A model generated the notes under the pieces. It did not search any database and was not told the origin of the DNA. It saw only the letters and a program-made list of their open reading frames with translations. Positions 51,365-62,025 of a stretch of DNA of 64,000 bases are shown here, one piece after another (the stretch's first letter is position 1; each line of letters opens with the position of its first letter). Made by a program: the position numbers and the translations under genes. This stretch comes from Bradysia coprophila. Lineage: Eukaryota > Arthropoda > Insecta > Diptera > Sciaridae. The DNA is taken from assembly GCF_014529535.1 (NCBI RefSeq), contig NC_050735.1:5033739-5097738 (forward strand), given 5' to 3'.

Positions 51365-52238
51365 TTATACGCCAATAATGGAATTTATCCAAAGTGCAAA
51401 TTGGCTCATTCGTGTGTAAGAAGTGATGGCCGTAGTTACGCATCCTGGTAAAATATGCGATGCGATGCCAACCTAAAGAAATTTACCGTTCCATAAATGC
51501 AAAAAAGAAGACAAATTAATCTAGTGTTACCAAAGTGTTCACAGCGGTTCCATCAACGTCTTGCGTTATGAACAGTCCTCCACCGTTATCACCTCGGCAA
51601 ACGATACCAGTAGGGCTCGAGACATCATCAATTGCGCAAAAATGAAACTCACTGACTTCATAATCATCGAACTGGCATTGAACAGCAACACGCTGTGTCG
51701 CTGAATATGGAATAACTGAAGCAAATCCAATCGTTTCGTTCGAGGTGAAACCAAAACCAGCAACCAAATATGTCTGTGACGTTTGTTCCGGATTCGTGGA
51801 AATCGGAATAATGCTGTTAACAGGGAACGTACCGCCCTGAACAAATATCAGTGCTAGGTCGTTAGCGTTATTCGTAGGATCGAAGTTTTCATGAACGATA
51901 GCAAAATTAGAGTGGAGAGTTCGTCGCGATGTTCCGACAAGGAAATTAATTTGGAATCTGTTGTTGCCGCCGTTTACATTGCCTCGAACAACATGTGCTG
52001 CCGTGAGTACGTGGCGAGTTGATACGATGGAACCACTGCCTAGAGCTGCAGTATTATCGGCTTCTAATTCTGGACGTATAACCAACACCATAACCACATG
52101 AGGAGCTTGGGTTACTATTCCGTTACTTATCGCCTGTACCAGGAAATAGTGAATTTATCTTCAAAGTTTGATCAAAAAATCTCAACTCACATTTGCGCCA
52201 AGGACACACAAAGTCAAGAAAATTAGAATATTTTTCAT
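51365..52238 (-). CDS. Secreted S1-family serine-protease homologue, catalytic Ser replaced by Asn, 252 aa
   Basis: Three exons: 52238-52191, 52133-51531 and 51472-51365, separated by 57- and 58-bp introns in phase 0. The third exon was found from the missing C-terminus and restores VGIASHILPGC and SQFALWINSIIGV, bringing the protein to normal chymotrypsin-fold length. The signal peptide is MKNILIFLTLCVLGANA and the mature start ISNGIVTQ. Catalytic His is present (TAAHVV, H63), as is Asp (NANDLAL, D108). The serine motif reads CRGDNGGGLF instead of GDSGGP, so residue 199 is Asn and the following Pro is lost. The Cys pair that normally flanks the catalytic His is also absent. The protein is therefore probably inactive and works by binding, as in insect clip-type and non-clip protease homologues. 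It has no clip domain. The TATA box and initiator lie just upstream. Confidence 0.92.
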
Positions 52239-52281
52239 TTTTTAACGGTCGTTTAAGTCGCTGATTCTGTCTGGTTCTAAT

Positions 52282-52318
52282 CAACTGATGAGGCTCGTAT
52301 AATTGTCGAAGTATTTAA
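52282..52318 (-). promoter_or_regulatory. Core promoter of the protease-homologue gene
   Basis: On the minus strand, CCTTAAATAC (TATA-like, 52312-52321) is followed 32 bp downstream by TCAGTTG, the arthropod initiator, with the predicted first base at 52286. The 5' UTR would be about 48 nt. Confidence 0.65.
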
Positions 52319-52321
52319 GGA

Positions 52322-53375
52322 AAACTTGAGCTTATAGATAAAGATTATCTAGTAGGAACGAGACAGTGCTGACGGTTTGGTTAATTTAAAAAAAAAGACC
52401 TCAGCGATCATACGAAAAGCACGCACGTTGCTTATAACATTACTTTTACGGAAGCGCAGCACGAAAGTGCTGAGCTGATGATAAAAGTCGAATTAGTAAA
52501 CGATTCATAGAAAAAGGTAGCAGACATTTGATGTAGTGGTAATGTATGTTAATGGTAAAAATTAATTGCAAAACAGAAGAAACAAGAAACTGTAAATCGA
52601 TGGTGTGTGATTGAACTTTTGTTTGCCAAGTCTGCGAATAAGACAAATTACTCAGTTTATCTGTGGCATCAAAGCTTAACTTTTTCTGACGAAGAATTAA
52701 TCACTTCGCGACGGCGAATTCTGCCGAAATTTGCCGGTGCCATAAGTGGACGCACGACTTCTTTTTTTCTCTTTTATTCAAAATTGCATTAAGAAGTAAC
52801 TTAACAAAGCTAAAATCGCATAAATCCGCCTTAGAGTGAAGTTAGGCATGTACCAACACTTGACACTGCAAAGAGATCTGATGTCTTCTTATTTCGTCTA
52901 TAAAAAACTGGACAGAAGCGCCACCTATAAATCTTTTCTCTGCTCATAGCAAAGACTAAAATTATCTTTTTTTGGCTACAACATTCAACACCAATAAATT
53001 AAGCCTTTATGCGTCGTACGAGTCGAGTTCTTATCAACTTTATAAAGACTGTAATGTTGTCGTAATTAGATTCCTTAATGCTGACGATAAAAATCTTTTA
53101 CATTTGCTAATAGTTCGGTTGTTCGTCATAATGTTAGATTAGCCATAGGATAAACGATTTAATTGATTGAAGTGGTAGATTAATTGGGTTAATTAGAATT
53201 TAATGAATCGAAACAGAAACTCTAATATCTTTTGAACATATACTGTGTGACTGCGTGGAAAAATATGACGCTAATCACAAACTCTAGTACAGTATGCACA
53301 AATCAGATACGGCTATGACGTCTGGTATACCAAGAACGAAAGAATGATAATAAAAAGGCGTTTCAAAATGAAAAC
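52322..53375. other. Intergenic interval between protease homologue and glycerol kinase
   Basis: About 1 kb of AT-rich DNA with no ORF of coding character and no repeat recognised within the window. It contains the upstream region of the protease-homologue gene on one side and the 3' flank of glycerol kinase on the other. Confidence 0.5.
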
Positions 53376-53377
53376 TC

Positions 53378-53383
53378 TTTAAT
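53378..53383 (-). terminator. Polyadenylation signal ATTAAA of glycerol kinase
   Basis: ATTAAA on the minus strand about 30 nt past the TAG at 53413-53415, followed by a T-rich stretch. It implies a very short 3' UTR. No AATAAA was seen closer. Confidence 0.45.
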
Positions 53384-53412
53384 GATTTCCCTCATTCCCC
53401 ATTCAACTATAT

Positions 53413-56400
53413 CTACGTTGTTGCAATTTCCCATCCGAGTGATCTCTCCACTGCCATTTTCCACTTCGAATACCTCATATCTCGCTCGTCGTCGGTGATT
53501 GTCGATTTGAAGGAAGACGATTTCAATGGTATCGGCAATGTCATGTCCCATTTACCAACGGCTCTGCCGGCAACCATGGCGGCACCCTTTAAAAAATAGT
53601 TTTCATAAAAATTGTGTCCTAACAAAAACCACTACGAACTCCCTACCAAAGCCGTTGATTCGGCCATTTCCGGCTTTATTACGTCCAGTCCAATTAGGTC
53701 AGATTGCAATTGCATCAGCAATTGATTCGATGTCATGCCACCATCTACTTGTACCTTCTGCGGAGGAATTCCACAGTCCTTCTTCATAGCATCGAGAATG
53801 TCACGAACTTGGAAGCAGACTGCTTCAAATGATGCACGTAGAATGTGTCCGCGTTGGGTGTCTTCTGTTATGCCACAAATTACACTGGAATACCAGGTGA
53901 TTTTTCTGTTAAAAAACGATTTCAATGCTCGGGGAAACCTTACCCTCTAGCATCTTGATGCCAATATGGTGCATAGAGACCACTAAATGCTGGTACGAAA
54001 TACACATCACCACTGTTCTCAACGCTGTTTGTTACTTCTTCGATTTCCTTTACGCTTTCAATCAAGTTGATGTTGTCTTGAAGCCATCTACGAATTTAAT
54101 GAGAAACGTTCAAAACGGACAGAGGAGCAATTCAATTTCACATTTTACCTAATTGCCGCCCCTGCAATCGCAACCTGAAAAAGTGAACATTCTGATTCAA
54201 CAAATCGATCTAAATCAAATTAACACAGAGTATTACAGATCCTTCCAATGCGTAGACTGGTGGCGTTTCCGGTCCCAGCTGATATGCAACCGTCGTCAGA
54301 AGGCCATGCGACGAATTCACACTGGCATTTCCGGTATTGTATAAAAGGAAACAACCGGTTCCGTACGTAGCTTTCGTTTGGCCTTGACTCAAGCACTGTT
54401 GCCCCACCAATGCTGATTGTTGATCGCCTAAACATCCCGATAATGGAATTCCCTGAAATCGAATTTTATCGGTTCAAGACTGGCACGTGCAGCTTTTTGC
54501 GAATGGATGATTCGATCAACTAGACGCGTTTCGGATTCTGGAGAGTCGATTGAGTATCATCTTCATTATAAAAATACTGGTTTTAGGTATAAAAAGCAAC
54601 GGCGTTCTTTGAAAATCTACCTGTCGACCACTTCAAATAAATTTCACGGTTTTTGTAGAGCACGAATGAAAGCAGTTATAATTTGATAGCCAAACATTTT
54701 GAGGTAGACATAGGAAAAAAATTTAGCCAGAGATACGAATAAATCATGTCGTAATAGCAACATACGACGACACCGAAAACTGGAACCATAAATGTAAAAT
54801 TTTTGCTCATTTCTTCTATAATCTGATTCTGATTCGATTTAAATTTTTTAAATATCAATTAAAAGTGACCCGAATTCACAAATTAAAAACCTGCTTATAA
54901 TCGTTCATCAACCCGATGCTGAGATTAGGGCATCGAACTATGATAACTGAGAGCTAACTGTTAGTGACCTATGAGAGCAACATTTCTATGCAAATGTGCT
55001 ACGATCGCATATACTTACTAGACTTCTTTCACCTTTTAAAAACCGCTTTAACAATAAATGAACTCTGACTGAGGTGATCCAAATGTATGATGAAAAATTT
55101 GAAGTAATAGATTTTTGATTGGTTTCATGAAAATGCCTTGATGGAAAGGAGTACAAGAGCCGATAATTAAGGTTGCCGTCGGTAAAAATTGTAAATTATT
55201 TCGCTAATAAAAGCGGAAGACGGAATAAAGATGTGACCGCAATGAAATTGATATTCGTTCATTCACGACTGACAGCTGACCTCTGTAAATCACATTTGTG
55301 CAGTCAAATTGTTTTGCCAAGAATTCTAGCAAAGAAATAAAAGACTGATGACTCGAACCGTATTTGTAAAATACGTGCGGGTCTTCGTTATTGATAGACC
55401 CGACAGAATATATGTGATACCTTGTGGATAATTTTTTTAAATTTCTTTGGTTGGCACAATTAAGAATCTAATTTACAAGAGGGAAAATATGTGCAAATTT
55501 TAGGTATAAATAAAAACGTCCAGCATCAAATTGGCATCAGTTTGTGTTTGATTATAACTTTAAAGCAGTTGATATCAAAATGTTCAAAATAGTAAGTGTT
55601 GTTAGTGAAAAAGAAAATATTTTCGTAGAATATGTTGAATCAGTTAGAAGCTTTTTGAGAACGTGTCCATTACTTCTAAGTAAAAAAAAGTGATCAAAAG
55701 CCCCTTAATTTATCATTGAGACATCGAATTACATGCCGTGTCTTGTGCCCAAACAATCTTTTTTGCGAATTCGAAAAATTACTTTGGCAGAATAATAATA
55801 GTATGATAAACATTCGTATTCGTCCCTCATGAAGTCATGAAAACCGACCGAACGGCTCAGTGGCTAGTTCTCTCAAGTTTCAGTTTCAGTGTATGTGTTT
55901 GCTAGCTACAACGATGTATATACAGAATGACTCGTTTGACGTAGCCCAAATACGATAAAGTTGTGTTAATATGTCCAGCCTACATTTAGGCGAGATATCA
56001 ATTAAGCACCTAACTTTCTTCAGATAGTTATCTGCATCCTTCGAGGCGTGGTTCAGCAGTCACGTTAAGATGGTGGTACTGACTGCACTTGTTGTTGGCA
56101 GTGAAAGGCTGTCAGTGAGGGCTCTGAAGAAATCGGTTAACAGAAAATAACATTCTTGATGCCCGGAATTCGGAAAATCAAATCAATTTGGATTTCCAAA
56201 AAGTTGAGGAATTTTTAGAGTAATCCAATTAATTAATTGGCTTTATTCGAGACTCTAGTTGACTTAAGAAAGCTTTTCCTATCTATGCGGTACACTTGCG
56301 GTAAAAGTGACTTTTATGAACTGTAACAGTTGCGTCAGCAGGAGTCTACACTTTTCGTTCAGTATAAATCGATTTACACCTTGCAAAACACAATTTTACA

Positions 56401-59400
56401 GTTATCAGAGTTTTAAATGTATTCGACTTATTTTCAGTCAGTTAAATATGATTCTCAGTTCACGAAATTATGGCGCAAAATTTGAATTCGATAGGGCGTA
56501 TCTAAATTTTGCGCCAAAACATCTTAAACTGGAAACACTTAATTGACTGAGAACAGCGATAACCTTAAATTCTAAAAAGTCACAAATATGTTTAGAACAT
56601 TAGAACAATAGCAGAGCTGTGTTAGAACTAAAAAAACCAAATCATTCCCATAAATCTGACGAGATGACACATTGTGAAGGACCGCGGCTAATTGACGGAC
56701 TAACTGAAATTTCCAATCTTTTTCTAGCTATTCCTTTGCACATTAGCTGTGTTCGTCAGTTGTAAACCATCCCCGAACGATGGTGTTGTGCCAGCGGCAG
56801 CTGTACCAAGTGACAATGCACCGAACGTCGAACCGGTAGCTGTATTGAGTGTCAATGAACCGGAAGTAGAACCAGTTTTGAAAACAAGCGAATCTCAGTC
56901 CGACAAAGAAGAAATTGTGTACGTGTCGTGCTGACAGCAAACCACTTTTTTTACTTGAAAAACACAACGATTTGTTCAATTACAGCAACCAAGATCTTGC
57001 AAAAACAGCTGACGACGGTCAACAGGAGGATAACATTGCTCTTAAACCACTATGGTTGCTAGCACTATTGGCTACCACAACTACAACGACAACTACGACG
57101 ACCACCACAACCACGACAACTACAACAACAACAACTACAACTACCACCACAACTGCAGCACCTGCTGCTTGATCTGTAGGCAAACTTTTTGAAAATGTTC
57201 GAATTCTGAATAGAAAATGATTTTGTTAATATCCACAAGTGTTTGATAAATGCCTGGGGCACTGAAAATATTGCTAAGATCTAGGGGCGGATCCAGAAAA
57301 TTTAAATATGTTTTGACCCGGATGGTTCTTGTTATTGTATTTTTAGACCCGTACGAAGTACTGGGGTCTTATAGGTTTACGCATACGTTTGTAACACGTC
57401 GAATTGGACTCCCTGAGTAAGGGGAAACCTATTGTAGTTGTATAGAGATGCCAAATCCGCGAAAAAAAAATGTCCGTCCGTCTGTCTGTGGGTTTTCTAA
57501 CTTGAGTAAAACGCATCCGATTTTAAAAATTCTTTTTTTCCTCGTTTGGTAATGTCAAAAGACAGGCTAAGTTCGAAGATGGGTGATTTCGGATCGACCT
57601 CTCCGGAGCTGAGGCCCAATAAGTGCCTAAGTGTTTTTCGACGATATCTCCAGACATTTAAGCACTACACTTGTCAGTGATACGTCAAATAAAAGGTACT
57701 TACAATACCGATCGACAAAAAAAAAGTTTATGGAAATCGGATGACCGACTCGTGAGTTAGACCCCTTGGTGTGAAACAGGCACAGGGCGGCAAGCAGTTT
57801 TTGCTTGTAGGTCGGCCACATTTGAACATATTTCGTCTGTTTTAGCTTTATTAGATAGGTATTGACCGTACCAATCAGGGAAAGAAAAGTTCATGAAATT
57901 ATGTTCTCCGGAGCGTGAGCTAGGCCTCTTGGAGTGAGCTCTTATCTGGCTACTCGGAAGTACAGTGAACGTGGTGTATTTTGACAATATCTCGAGTAAA
58001 TTTTGACCGAATTTCATGATTTTTTTTTGTTTGAAAGGTATTAACGAATGTAAAGCGTCGGTACTATTTCCGGTCTCCTAACAAAATGGCTGCCGGCGGC
58101 CATATTGGATTTTAGTAAAATAGAAATATCTTGGGAAAAATGATACTTAGAGAGTTTCTGTTAACCTGGAAATAATTTGTTATGTGTGTGGGGTTTCAGG
58201 GATTCCATATATGGACATCTATATATACCTATATACAGCTATATTGAGCTATATATAGGCATATAGAGCTATATAATATCATATTTTTCTGAGAAATGTT
58301 TATTTATAGTGAAATATAGTTAAATATAGCGGTATATAGCTGTTTAAATAGGAATTTATGAAATTTAACTTCGTACGGGGCTGTCTATATTGCCTCCGGC
58401 AATTTATTTGAATATGATAACAAGGCAAAGAGTGGATAATGTAAGTGATTTTAAAGGCTTTTGACACGAATAGGTGTTTATAGATGTGTAGAGGTGTAGA
58501 TACGGGTCGGCGTTAGCTATGTTTAAGGTGAAAATATCAAAAGATTTAACCTTTTCATCCGCGCCTTGATGTAAATGTTGGAAATTATAACTGTATGGAG
58601 TGAGGCTCGACATAAGTTGCACGTTCGACCAATCTCTATAATATCAGAAAACAGACGAGCAGTTTTGCATTGCTGAGATCAACAGATTATGCTGCGTTTT
58701 CCATTGTAATCCGATTTGTAGCAACTTAGTTAAACATTGGAAACGCAGCGTAATTAGTCGATCTCAGCAACGCACAATTCCTTGTCTACTTTCGCAGTCT
58801 TTTGAAGTCGCGTGTGCAAATTATGTGTATCCGTGGTATCCAGGATACCGGGACAGGCGAGTTTTGTTCGTCTCAACATGTTATTCCAACCTACCTTGAG
58901 CACTCCGTCCGCAAAGACGCCATATACTTCGGAACTCGATCGAATTTCCGGTAGCAGTTTCTTGCTGACACCGAAAAAATTGCACAGATGCGTATCCCAT
59001 TGCAATGTTTCGATGTTCATCAACCTGACGGAGAAGCAGTAGCACTAGTAAAATTTCGATAATCAATTTTTTCCGCAAATTACATTGTTCGACTCGCATT
59101 CGTAACATCCGTACAATGAACACCATTGTTTACGCCTCCAGTTAAATTCCACAGTAGCCATGAATCAACCGTTCCGAAAAGACAGGTTTGATTATGAATC
59201 GCCTGTTGTACGCTTCAAAATCGCAATGGAAAATAACAAAACTGATTATTATTATCGTGTCAATGGTGAGCAAGCACACACACCTCAGCACATTATCCAT
59301 TAACCATTTCAGTTTCACTGCCGAAAAGTATGGTGACAATGGCAGACCACACAACGGCTGCAGGTAGTTTTTATTTTTCACTTTGTTCGGCACCTTCTCC

Positions 59401-59819
59401 AATAGTCGATCAACGGTGCTTGATGTACGCATATCTAACCAAATGATTGCATTGTGAAGTGGTTTGCCTGTAGTTTTGTCCCACACAATGGTCGTTTCTC
59501 GTTGATTTGTAACGCCAACCGCAACAATGTCCTGAAAAAAAAATTGATCAATTTACGTCCATCAAGTCTATGTAGCAATATTCGCATGTTATACCTTCGG
59601 GTCACCGTTCATTTTAATCAGTTTCTCGATGGTAATTTCCATGCAACGCTGAACGACCTCTAGAATGAGCATTGGATCTTGTTCGACCCATCCTTCTTGA
59701 GGTGTTATTTGCGGAATTTCAATTTGATGATAGCACACGACATTCGCTGTACCAGCTTCGAATAGGATAAATCTAGCAGAAGATGTGCCCTCATCAATAG
59801 CTCCGACTAGTGTTGGCAT
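53413..59819 (-). CDS. Gk: Glycerol kinase (FGGY family), 509 aa, nine exons
   Basis: Exons in order: 59819-59595, 59531-59284, 59212-59084, 59024-58895, 54452-54237, 54174-54149, 54087-53944, 53884-53647 and 53586-53413. All borders are GT-AG, phases agree and the total is 1530 nt. The enzyme phosphorylates glycerol with ATP to give glycerol-3-phosphate. The phosphate-binding loop is near the N-terminus ([12 protein letters not shown]). Substrate residues appear as QRET (R86, E87), PYFS (Y143) and the catalytic-base Asp254 in [13 protein letters not shown]. The FGGY signatures are [14 protein letters not shown] and [19 protein letters not shown]. Further landmarks are [41 protein letters not shown] and [17 protein letters not shown]. 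Exon 6 is only 26 nt. Intron 4 is 4.44 kb and contains another gene on the opposite strand. Nothing suggests loss of function. Confidence 0.95.
55505..55541 (+). promoter_or_regulatory. Core promoter of the nested Thr-rich gene
   Basis: TATAAATA at 55505-55512 and the initiator TCAGTTTG starting at 55537 (predicted +1 A at 55539) are 34 bp apart. The 5' UTR would be 41 nt. Close TATA/Inr spacing is typical of highly and specifically expressed insect genes. Confidence 0.7.
55580..57172 (+). CDS. Small secreted Thr-rich (mucin-like) protein nested in a glycerol kinase intron, 129 aa
   Basis: Exons: 55580-55591 (MFKI only), 56728-56918 and 56986-57172. The first intron (1136 bp) splits the signal peptide, which reads MFKI then [12 protein letters not shown]. 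The second intron (67 bp) has a GTACGT donor and a TTACAG acceptor, and phases agree (390 nt in all). The mature part is acidic and Pro/Val/Ala-rich ([20 protein letters not shown]), then [10 protein letters not shown], a hydrophobic stretch ([11 protein letters not shown]) and 27 consecutive Thr, ending AAPAA. The Thr tract uses ACA, ACT, ACC and ACG mixed. Such tracts are heavily O-glycosylated in insect mucins and glue proteins. The hydrophobic stretch could alternatively be a short membrane anchor. No homologue is recognised. It lies entirely within glycerol kinase intron 4 on the opposite strand. Confidence 0.75.
57339..58525 (+). mobile_element. 1.16-kb non-autonomous element, copy 2, inside glycerol kinase intron 4
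   Basis: Nearly colinear with 42636-43820 and highly similar: ATTTTTAGACCCGTACGAAG at the left, CTCCCTGAGTAAGGGGAAAC, the AACTTGAGTAAAACGCATCC block, TGTTCTCCGGAGCGTGAGCT, a TATAGCTATATA array at about 58215-58340, and GGGTCGGCGTTAGCTATGTT at the right. It carries a 50-bp insertion near 57790 absent from copy 1 and a deletion near its 3' end. It begins 167 bp after the stop of the nested Thr-rich gene and may supply or separate its 3' flank. Confidence 0.8.
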
Positions 59820-61221
59820 GTTGCTTGTGTACTTTAAGCTTTAAGCTGCTTTGAGAATATAAAGTTAATGTACGACGATCGTTGAATGTCAGAGTTAAGT
59901 CTTTAAAACACGAAAAGAATAGATTCAGGGCTTTGAAACTCTACCTATGGATAACTCGACTTATGTCGTAGCTTACTAAATTCAAGATGGATAATGGGAT
60001 GCACATCAGGCATCTTAGTGGTCCGTGTACCGTAAACGGAGTACGAGTTTCAATGGAATTGTTGAACTCGACTGGTCTCGTGTTTTAATACTACGCTTAC
60101 AATTTTACTTCTGATTGGGTAAGATTTCAACTATAAGCCGACAAAAATTGCCTTCTGACTGAGGAAATGAGCGGAAAGCAACGTCGAAGCGTCTGACTTA
60201 CTTATGCAAAGGCCTGGGTTCAAACGACAACATGATAACTAAATGTTGACGGAAAAAATTGCAAATAATTCCGTTGATTTATGGTCACGAGATAGTTCAA
60301 TTGAACAATCTCTAATTGGGAGAATCAAATTGAATATTGGGTATTGGGACAGAAAATGATTTTTTTCTATCAATACACTTCGCAAAACACTGTCTCTTGC
60401 CACAAATGTTTTTTTATTACATGTTACATGAGCCATATAATGTTGATAACATTCAAACGAACAAAACCAAGCAATATTGCTGATAACGAAAATTATGGTG
60501 GAATTTTTTTTTAATGGAATTTTAAAATGATATACGCATTTTATGATGAGCTCGAGGTGGCGTGAATTTAATCCTCTTTCTTTTAGGTAAATCAATCAAT
60601 CACAGAAAAAATCCATTCATGTTCCAACTGTATGTAAATACCACTCTGTTCCACCTTATGTAATCACCAAAACAATGAACACTATTGTTTTTATGACTGA
60701 AGGAACTCAAATAACTCAGTGAAATGTTGTAGCACTTCATCCTCTTCACTTTAATTTTTACTCCCAATCGGATAAATAACGGCTAAAGTATGCACTCACC
60801 GATTTATTGATATTATTTAACTGTATGACAAATACATACCCGGATTTTTGGTGTTTTGCTGTTTCTGATACCACTCTTTGACCTCGTCTTAGAAGTCAAC
60901 AGAGTACAATAATCACATTATCGTTTGACACTTGGTATCGCAAAAAGTAAACATTATAAAGTCGGAACTCTAGTACTTTCTATGTGATGGTTCAGTACAG
61001 TTCTTTATTTCTTATCAAATAGGAGGGGTATGTAATGAAGGAATTGATCAAAGATTTTGTTTTACATATTTCCACTTACAGCCGACAAGACGTGAGTGAA
61101 ACTTATTCATGAATTTGCTCAAGTTGTTTTTCGGTTTACAAACAAAACTGGTAATACCCCTGTGATTGTGACCTGTTTTTTTTGTGTGTTGAACCGTTAT
61201 TTTGGTGTGCAAAAATGAAAT

Positions 61222-61335
61222 AAAGTTAAAAATTTGTTATTTTCGTGTGACGTCGATATTGCTTTAAAAAGAAGCGCGGCACGGCAACTCAAATACAAAA
61301 AAAGGTCAGTGTCAAATTTGTCAAAATAAGGTGGT
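61222..61335 (+). repeat. Duplicated 110-bp block, copy 1
   Basis: TTTTCGTGTGACGTCGATAT, GCGCGGCACGGCAACTC and GTCAAATTTGTCAAAATAAG recur in the same order at 61920-62025 as TTTTCGTGTGACTTCGATAT, GCGCGGCACGGCAACTC and GTCACATTTGTCAAAATAAG. The GC-rich core GCGCGGCACGGCAACTC stands out from its AT-rich surroundings. Confidence 0.75.
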
Positions 61336-61355
61336 ATTTTGACTACGTCAAAACG

Positions 61356-61534
61356 AAGTTTGGTTGCTAGAGAGGGTATTGGTTGTACGTATTTATAGGG
61401 GTGAAATAGTTACATGCACATTCGCTGTAGTGGTAAAACCGTATAAAGACGTATGCGTAGTTTTGTTTGTGTGAGTGAACCAGCTGCAAAAAATGTATGT
61501 AAGACCAACACCCTCTCTAGCAACCAAACTAGGA
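61356..61534. repeat. Inverted repeat with 36-bp arms
   Basis: GTTTGGTTGCTAGAGAGGGT then ATTGGTT at the left is matched in reverse by AACACCCTCTCTAGCAACCA then AAC at the right. The middle of about 100 bp is not self-complementary. It has the shape of a short TIR element, lying between the two copies of the 110-bp block. Confidence 0.7.
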
Positions 61535-61919
61535 AAATTAGGGAGTAAAACAGTACAGTGACGAACGTGTATATGTTTACACGGAAGATATAAACTTTGT
61601 TTTCAATTCTTATTTCTAATGAGAAATTTTAGTTAAACGGAAATTTCTTATGTGATCGATTTGAACTCAATTTAAGGTGATTTCCTTTTGTATTTTTGTT
61701 TTTAAAGTTTACCGATTAAGTTATGCTATGTTTATTGTTTTAGCTGAAGATGTATGTCACCACATCATCCAAAAAGTACAAATTTTGAAAAAATCAGTTT
61801 TTTTTTCAATGAAAAACGTCATCGCAAGCCAATTAAATCTCGCAACGAATACGAAGAAAACTAATTCACATTCCTTTGGCTAACGAACCGAAAAACAATA
61901 ATAGTGTATCCTGTCATAG

Positions 61920-62025
61920 AAAATTTTGTCTTTTTCGTGTGACTTCGATATTGCTTCAAAAAAGTGCGCGGCACGGCAACTCTATTATAAAAAAAGTCGG
62001 TGTCACATTTGTCAAAATAAGATTG
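61920..62025 (+). repeat. Duplicated 110-bp block, copy 2
   Basis: Direct-orientation partner of 61222-61335, about 700 bp away. Spacing between the shared blocks is conserved. No ORF runs through both copies in the same frame. Confidence 0.75.

Noticed and set aside
51516..51530. Stop codon shortly after GTAVNTLVTLD in the protease homologue, suggesting a truncated protein
   Set aside because: A GT donor precedes it and a third exon 58 bp on restores the standard C-terminus in frame.
53526..54152. Several plus-strand ORFs opposite glycerol kinase
   Set aside because: Antisense shadows of conserved glycerol kinase exons.
60170..60235. GGCCTGGGTTCAAACGACAA, resembling a tRNA or SINE B box
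   Set aside because: No matching A box or tRNA-like arms upstream and no second copy in the window.
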